DNA of 12,874 nt, taken from positions 1 through 12,874 of the forward strand of contig SKMM01000414.1 of the NCBI GenBank assembly GCA_007121055.1, written 5' to 3'. Of the stretch, positions 1 through 6,747 are shown piece by piece (position 1 is the first letter of the stretch; each line of letters starts with the position of its first letter). Both the position numbers and the translations under genes were made by a program. The DNA is from Paracoccaceae bacterium. GTDB lineage: Bacteria > Pseudomonadota > Alphaproteobacteria > Rhodobacterales > Rhodobacteraceae. The notes beneath the pieces are model-generated. The model saw only the letters and a program-made list of their open reading frames with translations. It had not been told where the DNA came from and ran no database searches.

Positions 1-678
1 CTGCCCGACCAGGCCCGCGTCACCGCCGACCGCCTCAGTTTTGGCGACATCGACCTGCTGCGCGCCCCCGAACGCCAGATGCGCCGCATCCGCGGCGGCC
101 GCATCGCCATGGTCCTGCAGGACGCGCGCTATTCCCTGAACCCGTTGCACCGCGTCAGCCGCCAGATCGCCGAGGCCTGTCGCCTGCACGCGCGCATGTC
201 CCGCGCCGAGGCCCGCGACCGCGCGCTGGATCTGCTGGAGCAGGTCCAGATCCGCAACCCCCGCCGGGTCATGGACCTCTATCCGCATGAGCTGTCCGGA
301 GGCATGGGCCAGCGCGTGATGATCGCCATGATGCTGGCGGCCGAGCCGGAACTTGTCATCGCCGACGAGCCCACCTCGGCGCTGGATGTGACCGTGCGCG
401 GCCAGATCCTCGACATCCTCAATGACCGGGTGGAGGCGCAGGGGGCGGCGCTGATCTTCATCAGCCACGACCTTCCGTTGGTGGCGGATTTCTGTGACCG
501 CGTGCTGGTGATGTACGCCGGCCGCGTGCTGGAGGAACTGGCCGCCGCCGACCTGTCGCAGGCCCGCCACCCCTACACCCGCGCCCTGCTCGGCAGCCTG
601 CCGCCCACCGACCGCCGGGTGGAGCGCCTGACCGTGCCGGAGCGCGACCCCGCCTGGCTCGACGGGCCGATCCCATGA
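1..678 (+). CDS. Dipeptide/oligopeptide ABC importer ATPase, DppD-like (5' end outside window)
   Basis: This is the cytoplasmic ATP-hydrolysing subunit of a peptide-type (Dpp/Opp) ABC importer. The frame is open from base 1, so the start codon, N-terminus and Walker A lie upstream; 225 residues are visible. Counting from the first visible residue, the Q-loop glutamine is about 40 (MVLQDARYSLNPL), the signature LSGGMGQR begins at 98, Walker B LVIADEP is 118-124, the D-loop SALD follows, and the switch histidine is 156 (ISHDL). The C-terminal HPYTRALL stretch is typical of the peptide/nickel importer ATPases. The stop overlaps the next gene's start as ATGA, which implies translational coupling with the second ATPase. 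The permeases and binding protein are presumably upstream. Substrate cannot be read from this subunit. Family assignment is very secure. Confidence 0.93.
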   Translation: MPDQARVTADRLSFGDIDLLRAPERQMRRIRGGRIAMVLQDARYSLNPLHRVSRQIAEACRLHARMSRAEARDRALDLLEQVQIRNPRRVMDLYPHELSGGMGQRVMIAMMLAAEPELVIADEPTSALDVTVRGQILDILNDRVEAQGAALIFISHDLPLVADFCDRVLVMYAGRVLEELAAADLSQARHPYTRALLGSLPPTDRRVERLTVPERDPAWLDGPIP

Positions 679-1460
679 CCGATGACATCGCCCTCGAGCT
701 GCGCGCCCTCGACGTCACCTTCGGCGACGGCGCGGCCAGCGTGCGCGCGGTCAATTCCGTCAGCTTCCAGGTCCGCCGCGGCACCTCGTTCGGGTTGATC
801 GGTGAATCGGGGTCGGGCAAGTCCACCGTCCTGCGCGCCGTCGCGGGCCTGAGCGGGACCTACGGCGGCACCATCCTGCTCGACGGCACCGAAATCCCCA
901 TGCCCCGGCCGAAATCCTTCTTCAGCCGCGTGCAGATGGTGTTCCAGGACCCCTACGGCTCGCTCCATCCGCGCAAGATGGTCCGCGCCGTCCTGCTGGA
1001 GCCCTTGCAGATCCACGGCATCGGCAACCGCGACCGCCGCATCGCCGAGACCCTGCGCGCCGTGGGCCTGACCCCCGATTTCGCCTATCGCTATCCCCAC
1101 CAGCTTTCGGGCGGGCAGCGCCAGCGCGTGGCCATCGCCCGCTGCCTCGTGCTGGAACCGGAACTCCTGCTGCTCGACGAGCCCACCTCGGCGCTGGACG
1201 TTTCGGTGCAGGCGGGCGTGCTGAACCTGCTCGACAGCCTGCGGCGCGAACGCGGCCTGACCTATGTCCTCGTCAGCCACGACCTGCGCGTCGTGGCCCA
1301 TATGTGCGACCGCATCGCGGTGATGACCGAGGGCCGCGTGGTCGAACAGCTCGACGCCGACGCGATCTACGAGGACCGCTGCGCGCACCCCTACACCCGC
1401 ACGCTCCTGCACGCGAGCCGGGGCTACCGCCGCAAGGACACCCCCGACGCCGCCGAATAG
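675..1460 (+). CDS. Dipeptide/oligopeptide ABC importer ATPase, DppF-like
   Basis: This is the second ATPase of the same peptide-type importer; the two nucleotide-binding proteins are expected to form a heterodimer under the two permeases. All motifs are present in its 261 residues: Walker A GESGSGKST at 43-51, Q-loop glutamine 91 (VFQDPYGSLHP), signature LSGGQRQR from 144, Walker B LLLLDEP at 164-170, D-loop SALD, and switch histidine 202 (VSHDL). The HPYTRTLL element near residue 240 marks the peptide-importer branch. The protein is shorter than many DppF/OppF homologues because the tail after that element is brief. The start is fixed by the ATGA overlap with the preceding gene. The stop lies 3 bp from the stop of the convergent amidohydrolase gene, with no room for a separate terminator. 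Confidence 0.93.
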   Translation: MTDDIALELRALDVTFGDGAASVRAVNSVSFQVRRGTSFGLIGESGSGKSTVLRAVAGLSGTYGGTILLDGTEIPMPRPKSFFSRVQMVFQDPYGSLHPRKMVRAVLLEPLQIHGIGNRDRRIAETLRAVGLTPDFAYRYPHQLSGGQRQRVAIARCLVLEPELLLLDEPTSALDVSVQAGVLNLLDSLRRERGLTYVLVSHDLRVVAHMCDRIAVMTEGRVVEQLDADAIYEDRCAHPYTRTLLHASRGYRRKDTPDAAE

Positions 1461-1463
1461 CCC

Positions 1464-2885
1464 TCAGGCCGCGGCTTGGGCCACCGGCGGGTGCACGTCG
1501 TCCGGGATCGGGCAGGCATAGGGGCTGCGCGCCAGATGCTTGCGGTGGGCGGCGGTGGCGGCCTCGCGCGTGGCGGGCTCCTCGATCAGGATGCGGGCGG
1601 TGGCGGCCATGACCTTGGCGGCGTGCACCATGCCCTTGTGGGCCATGGGCGACTTGCCCTGCGCGGTCAGCTGCCAGGTGTGGAAGGGCGTGCCGATGGC
1701 GCAGGTCGCGACGCGGGCCTGCACCGTGGGCACCGCCCAGGACACGTCGCCCACATCCGTCGACCCGTCCCCGCCCGAGCCGCGCCGGTCCAGCGGCGCC
1801 ACGAAATCGCACAGCGGCAGGTCGAAATCCGGCTCCTGCCCGATGCGGCGGAAGGTGGCGGCGATGTCGTCGTCGCTGAAGGTCCGCCGGATCGCCTGCG
1901 CGAAGTCGCGGTCGGCCGCATCGAAGGGCACCGGCCCCAGCGCCTCCATCGCGCGCTGCATCGCCTCCTCCAGCGGCCGGTTGCCCACGAGGTTCGACAC
2001 GCCCGAGAACACCTGGGTGGTCACCTCCGTCTCGGTCATCAGCGCCGCCCCCTCGGCCACCTTGCGCACCCGCGCCACCAGCGCCCGCAGCCCCGCCAGA
2101 TCGCGCGCCCGGATCAGCTGGCGCACCGTCGCGCGGGCCTGCACCACATTGGGCGCGAATCCGCCCGCGTCCATGTAGGCATAATGGATGCGCGCATCGT
2201 CGGGCATGTGTTCGCGCATGTAGTTCACGCCCACATTCATCAGCTCCACCGCATCCAGCGCGCTGCGCCCCAGCTCCGGCGCGCCCGCGGCATGGGCGGC
2301 CCGGCCGGTGAAGGTGAAGTCGATGCGCGTGTTGGCCAGCGCATTGGCATGGTCCACGGCGGTGTAGCTGGCCGGATGCCAGGTGATCGCCGCATCCACG
2401 TCGTCGAACAGCCCCGCGCGCACCATATAGGTCTTGGCCGCCCCGCCCTCCTCGGCCGGGCAACCGTAATAGCGCACCCGCGCCGCGAGTCCGTTCGCCG
2501 CCAGCCAGTCCTTCACCGCCGTCGCCGCCAGCAGCGCCGCACTGCCCAGAAGGTTGTGCCCGCAGCCATGCCCGTTGCCGCCCGCCACCAGCGGCCGGTG
2601 CTCGGCCACGCCCGGCTCCTGGCTCAGCCCCGGAAGCGCGTCGTACTCGCCCAGGATCGCGATCACCGGGCCGCCCTCGCCCGCCTCGCCGATCACCGCG
2701 GTGGGGATGCCCGCGGCCGCCCGGGTGATGCGGAACCCCTGTGCCTCCAGCATCTCGGCATGGGCCGCGCAGGACAGCACCTCGGCATAAAGCGTCTCGG
2801 GCGTGTCGAAGACCCGGTCGGAGAGGGCGACGAAGGCCTCCCGGTGACCCTCGACCAGATCCCACACGGCGTCGGCGTTCTTCAT
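1464..2885 (-). CDS. abgB: M20 family amidohydrolase, AbgB-like (p-aminobenzoyl-glutamate hydrolase subunit B type)
   Basis: A zinc-type M20D amidohydrolase expected to cleave an amide bond, such as that of p-aminobenzoyl-glutamate or an acyl-amino acid, in the cytoplasm. The 473-residue length fits AbgB. Metal-site elements are visible: GEYDALPGLSQE around 79-90, HGCGHNLLG with C108 and H110, the EE pair 145-146 in YGCPAEEGG, H170 in TWHP, H198 in the dimerisation-domain GRAAHAA, and a late histidine in MAHKGMVHAAK. STDVGDVSW, TPFHTWQL and the closing YACPIPDDV match my memory of E. coli AbgB closely. I chose the ATG at 2883-2885; the frame stays open upstream, but those residues look non-coding. 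It is convergent with the peptide importer, which may supply its substrate. Other M20D activities, such as indole-acetyl-amino-acid hydrolase, are possible. Confidence 0.9.
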   Translation of the reverse strand: MKNADAVWDLVEGHREAFVALSDRVFDTPETLYAEVLSCAAHAEMLEAQGFRITRAAAGIPTAVIGEAGEGGPVIAILGEYDALPGLSQEPGVAEHRPLVAGGNGHGCGHNLLGSAALLAATAVKDWLAANGLAARVRYYGCPAEEGGAAKTYMVRAGLFDDVDAAITWHPASYTAVDHANALANTRIDFTFTGRAAHAAGAPELGRSALDAVELMNVGVNYMREHMPDDARIHYAYMDAGGFAPNVVQARATVRQLIRARDLAGLRALVARVRKVAEGAALMTETEVTTQVFSGVSNLVGNRPLEEAMQRAMEALGPVPFDAADRDFAQAIRRTFSDDDIAATFRRIGQEPDFDLPLCDFVAPLDRRGSGGDGSTDVGDVSWAVPTVQARVATCAIGTPFHTWQLTAQGKSPMAHKGMVHAAKVMAATARILIEEPATREAATAAHRKHLARSPYACPIPDDVHPPVAQAAA

Positions 2886-2930
2886 GGCGGCGCGTCCCTG
2901 CATGCTGTTTGCGTGGCAAGGGGCAGCGTT

Positions 2931-2949
2931 CACCGGCAGGCCGGCGGTG
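2931..2949 (-). terminator. Small GC-rich hairpin directly after the adaptor gene
   Basis: CACCG and CGGTG arms (5 bp, with one further pair inside) lie immediately downstream of the adaptor stop codon at 2950 and upstream of the amidohydrolase start. There is no T-run, so this is at best a weak terminator or a 3'-end stabiliser. The two genes could equally be read through together. Confidence 0.25.
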
Positions 2950-4323
2950 TCAATCGCCCGCCGGGGCGCCCTGCTGCTCGCGGAAGGCGCGGGACATCGA
3001 ATCGGTGACCGGCCTGGCGAGATACTCCGCAAAGCTCCGCTCGGCGGTCTGCACCATCACCTCGGCCGGCATGCCCGGCGTGGGCGAAAACCCGTTGACC
3101 CTCGCCAGTTCCTCGGGCTGCAGCGAGACGCGGATCACGAACACCTCGCGCTGGCGCCGCTCTGCCCCGCTGCCCACCGCATCGGCCGAGACATAGGCAA
3201 CCTCGCCCGTCAGCACCGGGGTGGTGCGCTGGTTCAGCGCCGTCAGCCGGACCACCGCCGGCTGGCCCACCTTCAGCGCATCGATATCCGTCAGCGCCAC
3301 CAGCGCCTCGAAGATCAGCGGCGCATAGCAGGGCACGATCTCAAGGATGGGCCGGCCCGGTTCGATCACGCCGCCGGTTGTGTTGTAGTAGAGCCGCACG
3401 ATCGTACCGGCCACCGGCGCGGCAATGTCGGTGCGCGCCAGCACGCTGCGCGACCGGCGCAACTGCTCGCGGACGCTGTCCAGCTCGCTCTGCGTGGTCT
3501 GCAGCTGCATCAGCGCGTTGCGGCTGTACTCGTCCAGCGTCCGCTCGCGCTGGCTGGCCATGCGCAGGCGCATCTCGACGATCTCGCCCAGCTCCGCATC
3601 CAGCCGGGCGATCTGCCCCTCTCGCTCCAGCTGCGCCCGCCGCAGCCCCAGCGCATCTGCACGCCGCACCAGGCCGCGGTCCAGAAGCTGCTCCTGCGCG
3701 TCCAGTTCTTCGTGCAGCAGGTCGATCTGGTCGTGCAGCGCCACGCGCTGGGCCAGATAGCCCGCCTCGCGGAAGGCCAGCGCGTCCAGGTTGCGCTCGA
3801 TGATCTCAAGATCGTTGCGCAGCCCGGAGCGTGTGACCGCGAAGGCCACCTCCCGGCTTTCCAGGATCGCCGCCATCTCGGGGTCGCTGCGGCGCGCGTG
3901 CAGATGTGCGGGGAAGTGCAGATGGTGGAGCCGGGTCTGTTCGGCCATCAGCCGGGCCTCGGTCGCTTCCAGCCGGAACTTGCGCAATTCCAGCTCGCGG
4001 TGGGTCGTCTCGGCCACGGTGGTGTCGAGCCGCATCGGCACGTCGCCCTCGCCGACCCGGTCGCCCTCGCGCGCCAGGATGGCGGCGATGAGCCCGCCCT
4101 CCAGATGTTGCCAGACCTGGTTCGCACCCGTGGCGACGAAGCTGCCCTGCGCGATCACCGCAGCGGCGAGGGGCGCCTGGAACGCCCACAGCAAAAACCC
4201 GCCTAAGCTCGAGTCCAGCAGGACGCTGCCCACCACCACATCCCGGCGGATCGAGCGTGGCACCGCGCCGTGCCACTCGGCTGGAGCGGAGTCGCCACGG
4301 GGAACGGTAAGGGTGTCAGCCAT
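2950..4323 (-). CDS. HlyD/PrtE-type periplasmic adaptor of a type I secretion system
   Basis: The membrane-fusion (adaptor) subunit that links an inner-membrane ABC exporter to a TolC-like outer-membrane channel. It has 457 residues, normal for the family. A short cytoplasmic N-terminus with VPRSIRRD precedes one membrane helix (about 29-50), then the first lipoyl/biotinyl-like half VWQHLEGGLIAAIL near 70-82. A long helical, charged hairpin follows (about 105-300), then the second half (IAAPVAGTIVRLYYNTTGGV) and the beta-barrel region with PGMPAEVMV near the end. The membrane helix contains an unusual D-S-S stretch. The start ATG at 4321-4323 has AAGGA about 8 bases upstream and overlaps the repaired end of the exporter gene by 8 bp (ATGGCTGA). 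The exporter next to it is broken, so this intact gene may be an orphan or may serve a remote exporter. Confidence 0.92.
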   Translation of the reverse strand: MADTLTVPRGDSAPAEWHGAVPRSIRRDVVVGSVLLDSSLGGFLLWAFQAPLAAAVIAQGSFVATGANQVWQHLEGGLIAAILAREGDRVGEGDVPMRLDTTVAETTHRELELRKFRLEATEARLMAEQTRLHHLHFPAHLHARRSDPEMAAILESREVAFAVTRSGLRNDLEIIERNLDALAFREAGYLAQRVALHDQIDLLHEELDAQEQLLDRGLVRRADALGLRRAQLEREGQIARLDAELGEIVEMRLRMASQRERTLDEYSRNALMQLQTTQSELDSVREQLRRSRSVLARTDIAAPVAGTIVRLYYNTTGGVIEPGRPILEIVPCYAPLIFEALVALTDIDALKVGQPAVVRLTALNQRTTPVLTGEVAYVSADAVGSGAERRQREVFVIRVSLQPEELARVNGFSPTPGMPAEVMVQTAERSFAEYLARPVTDSMSRAFREQQGAPAGD

Positions 4324-4868
4324 GGCCGAGTCCTTTGCTGTCCTTCGGGTCGGGCGGCGTCCCGGGTGGCGTGTCGGGCCGTGCGGGGCCGGGACCTCCC
4401 CCCGCCCGGGGCCGGCCGGCCGTTGAGCTGGGCCAGAACCTTGTCGCGCGCGCCGAACAGCGCGATGGTGCCATGGGCCAGCACCATGATCCTGTCCACC
4501 GCACTCAGCAGCGCGGGTTTCTGCGTGATCACCACCACGGTGATCCCGCTCTGGCGCGCATGGGCAATGGCCTGCGCCAGCGCCCGGTCGCCTGCCATGT
4601 CGAGGTTCGAATTCGGCTCGTCCAGCACCACCAGCCGCGGGGTGCCGAAGAACGCCCGCGCCAGCGCGACGCGCTGCTTCTGCCCGCCCGACAGCGGTGC
4701 GCCATCGGCGGCCACGAAGGTCACGTAGCCTTGGGGCAGCTGCGCGATCATCTCCTGCACATCGGCCAGCCCGGCGGCGCGATGCATCTGCTCGTCGGTG
4801 GCGTCGTGGCGCATCCGGGCGATGGTGTCCTTGATGGTGCCGGGGGACAGCCGCAAGTCCTGGGGCAG
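4316..4868 (-). pseudogene. Remnant of a PrtD-type type I secretion ABC exporter (ATPase C-terminal part only)
   Basis: Only about the last 155 conserved residues of an exporter normally near 550-600 residues remain. The readable part begins at LPQDLRLSPGTI, which follows the Q-loop in this family, and continues with signature LSGGQKQR, Walker B LVVLDEPNSNLD and VVVITQKPALL. Everything upstream is absent: membrane helices, Walker A and the GY that normally precedes LPQD. Homology stops at 4868, directly abutting the ATG of the opposite-strand gene. A second lesion lies at 4398-4403: the frame runs on to 4203, deep inside the adaptor gene. Removing one base from that C-run instead gives a Pro-rich tail ending KDSKGLGHG at 4316, with an ATGGCTGA overlap to the adaptor. 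The H-loop histidine is Gln here (codon 4521-4523). No functional exporter can be made from this. Confidence 0.85.
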
Positions 4869-5357
4869 ATGCCTTGGACCGATGTCGACGCCATCATGCT
4901 GCAGGTCGGGAGGGTGCACTACGGCTGGACCGACACCGAGAGCCTGCTGATCCACCTGATCGCGGGGCTGGCGGGGACGGCCAAGGACACCGCCGTCATC
5001 ATCTTCCTGACGCCGAACACCACCCGCGCGCGCATCGACCTGATCGAGCCGCTCTCCAAATTGGCGGGCCGCGACCCGGCCGAGCGGGACCGGGTGCTCG
5101 CCCTGACCAGGCGCCTGCTGGGCCTGTCGGGCCTGCGCAACCGCTACAACCACGGCATCTATTCCTGCGACCCTGACGCCGGCGCGCCGCGTACCATCCA
5201 GATGCGCATCGCCGACCGCCGCGACGCCATCAAGGTGGGCCAGACCGAACTCCTCGACGCCGAGGCATGCGCCCAGATCGACGCCGCCATCGCCAGCCTG
5301 CAGGAGCTCAGCCGCGAGGTCTGGGCCCTGATCGCCGACCGGGGCTACCCTGCCTGA
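4869..5357 (+). CDS. Uncharacterised small protein with HEPN-like R-x4-H motif
   Basis: I do not recognise a named family. The 162 residues look helical and well constrained. They contain VGRVHYGWTDTESLLIHL near 13-30, a KDTAVIIFLTPNTTRARIDLI stretch, then LRNRYNHGIY at 89-98. R90, N91 and H95 form the R-N-x3-H pattern typical of HEPN-domain ribonucleases, which act in toxin-antitoxin, abortive-infection and RNA-processing systems; assigning it here is inference from the motif and helical layout. The ATG at 4869 directly adjoins the exporter remnant, with no convincing ribosome-binding site; ATG 4896 is an alternative start. The natural N-terminus may have been lost, and any promoter must lie inside the remnant. 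No antitoxin-like partner is adjacent. Its 3' end overlaps the convergent acyltransferase gene by 13 bp. Confidence 0.7.
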   Translation: MPWTDVDAIMLQVGRVHYGWTDTESLLIHLIAGLAGTAKDTAVIIFLTPNTTRARIDLIEPLSKLAGRDPAERDRVLALTRRLLGLSGLRNRYNHGIYSCDPDAGAPRTIQMRIADRRDAIKVGQTELLDAEACAQIDAAIASLQELSREVWALIADRGYPA

Positions 5358-6691
5358 GGCCCGGTGACCTTCGGCCCGGTCACCAGCCAGTAGCCGGCGA
5401 TGCACAGGACCAGCGCGCCCAGCGCCGTCCAGGGGCTGACCTCGTAGACCCCCAGCAGGATCAGCCCCGCGATGCCCGCCCCGGTCAGCAGTATGGCGCC
5501 CAGCACCGCGCCCCAGCCGCCCCGGTCACGTCGGGGCGCCCGTGGGCCCGGCGCCTCGAACCGACCCACCAGCGGCACAAGCGCCGCCAGCGGCAACGTC
5601 GCCAGCGCCACCCACAGCGGCTGTTGCGCCCACCAGCGGCCGTCCACCATCTCGGTCAGCGGCGGCCAGCCCAGCGCCACCAGCAGATTGGTCACCGCCA
5701 CCATCACCGCCTGGTGCCACAGGAACAGCGTCATCATCCGAGACCCCAGCAGCGCCACCGGCGTCCAGACCCGCGGCCGCCGCAGCGCCCGGCTCACCGG
5801 CCCCCGCGCCAGGAGCGCAAGCCCCGTCTGCACCAGGGCCAGCGCGAACAGCGCCACGGTGGGCGGGGCTGCGTTGTTGGGCAGTTCCGTCCCCTCGATG
5901 GGCACCATGCTTAGCGGCCAGCCCCCCGCCCCGATCATCGCCACCAGCGCCAGGGCGCCGCCCGCCGCCAGCCCCGCCTGCCCCAGCGCCCGCGCCGGCA
6001 GCCGCCCATCGGCCCACAGATGGCCCAGCAGATACACCGCCCCCCAGATCAGCAGGAAGTTGGGCGCCGAGACCGCCGGCTGCGTGCCCAGCACCGGGCC
6101 AACGCCCGCAAACCGCGCCAGATCCAGCAGCCCCGCCACCGCCACCGCCCCCAGGATGGCCGGCAGCGTCCAGCCGCGCCGGTGCAGCGCCAGCGTCGCG
6201 GGCGTCAGCGCCGTCAGCGCCACATAGGCCGCGATGAACCACAGCGGGATCAGCGCCACCCCGATCTCCAGCAGCATCGCCTCGGGCGCCAACAGCTCGG
6301 CGGCCACCCAGACCGGCACCAGGATCACCAGCAGCGCACAGGTAGGCCGCAACAGCCGGTGCACCCGCGCCCGCGTCCAGCCCGCCGGCGTCGCCCCCGC
6401 CACCAGCGCCCGCCGCAGGCTCCGCAGGTTCAGCACACCGCCGACGAGGAAGAACAGCGGCATCACCTGCCAGATCAGGCTCGCCCAGCGCCATTGCGGC
6501 TCCAGCACCAGCAGATAGCCCGCCTCTGGCCTGCCCTCGGGCGCGATCACCACCCGTACCACCCAATGGCCCACGATGACCATCAGGATCGCGGCCACGC
6601 GCAGAAGGTCGAGATAGCGGTCGCGGTCGGCGGGCGTCGCCGCCTCGACCCGCTGCACCAGACCCGGCTTTTCGGTCGTCACGGCCGCCAT
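5345..6691 (-). CDS. Membrane acyltransferase (acyltransferase 3 family)
   Basis: A polytopic inner-membrane acyltransferase of 448 residues, of the type that transfers acyl groups to cell-surface sugars or lipids. After a short soluble N-terminus, DRYLDLLRVAAILMVIVGHW (about 24-43) carries the arginine (R31) and histidine (H42) that mark this family's first helix. About ten hydrophobic helices follow, with a second polar cluster MMTLFLWHQAVM near the C-terminal third, also typical. I chose the ATG at 6689-6691, from which the recognisable N-terminus starts. The frame is open to 7189, but that stretch lies antisense-in-register within cysE. The gene sits 56 bp downstream of cysE on the same strand and could be co-transcribed. 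The sugar transferase further upstream hints at a surface-polysaccharide role, but the acceptor is unknown. Confidence 0.85.
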   Translation of the reverse strand: MAAVTTEKPGLVQRVEAATPADRDRYLDLLRVAAILMVIVGHWVVRVVIAPEGRPEAGYLLVLEPQWRWASLIWQVMPLFFLVGGVLNLRSLRRALVAGATPAGWTRARVHRLLRPTCALLVILVPVWVAAELLAPEAMLLEIGVALIPLWFIAAYVALTALTPATLALHRRGWTLPAILGAVAVAGLLDLARFAGVGPVLGTQPAVSAPNFLLIWGAVYLLGHLWADGRLPARALGQAGLAAGGALALVAMIGAGGWPLSMVPIEGTELPNNAAPPTVALFALALVQTGLALLARGPVSRALRRPRVWTPVALLGSRMMTLFLWHQAVMVAVTNLLVALGWPPLTEMVDGRWWAQQPLWVALATLPLAALVPLVGRFEAPGPRAPRRDRGGWGAVLGAILLTGAGIAGLILLGVYEVSPWTALGALVLCIAGYWLVTGPKVTGPQAG

Positions 6692-6747
6692 GCTCCGGCA
6701 ACACCCTGGGCCCGAACCGCTTCCCCGGGATCGCGCCCCACCGCGGC

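Noticed and set aside
1476..3008. A long + strand open frame opposite the amidohydrolase
   Set aside because: It mirrors the codon pattern of the real gene, and its product is low-complexity and His/Arg-rich.
4203..4315. Continuation of the exporter reading frame into the adaptor gene
   Set aside because: The residues there are a shadow of the adaptor; the other frame gives a natural tail and stop at 4316, so I treat this as the result of a frameshift.
4869..5405. Exporter homology extending further upstream on the - strand (the residues DGVDIGPRH before LPQD)
   Set aside because: The few matching residues do not fit the family's Walker A to Q-loop spacing, and the + strand reading is far more protein-like.
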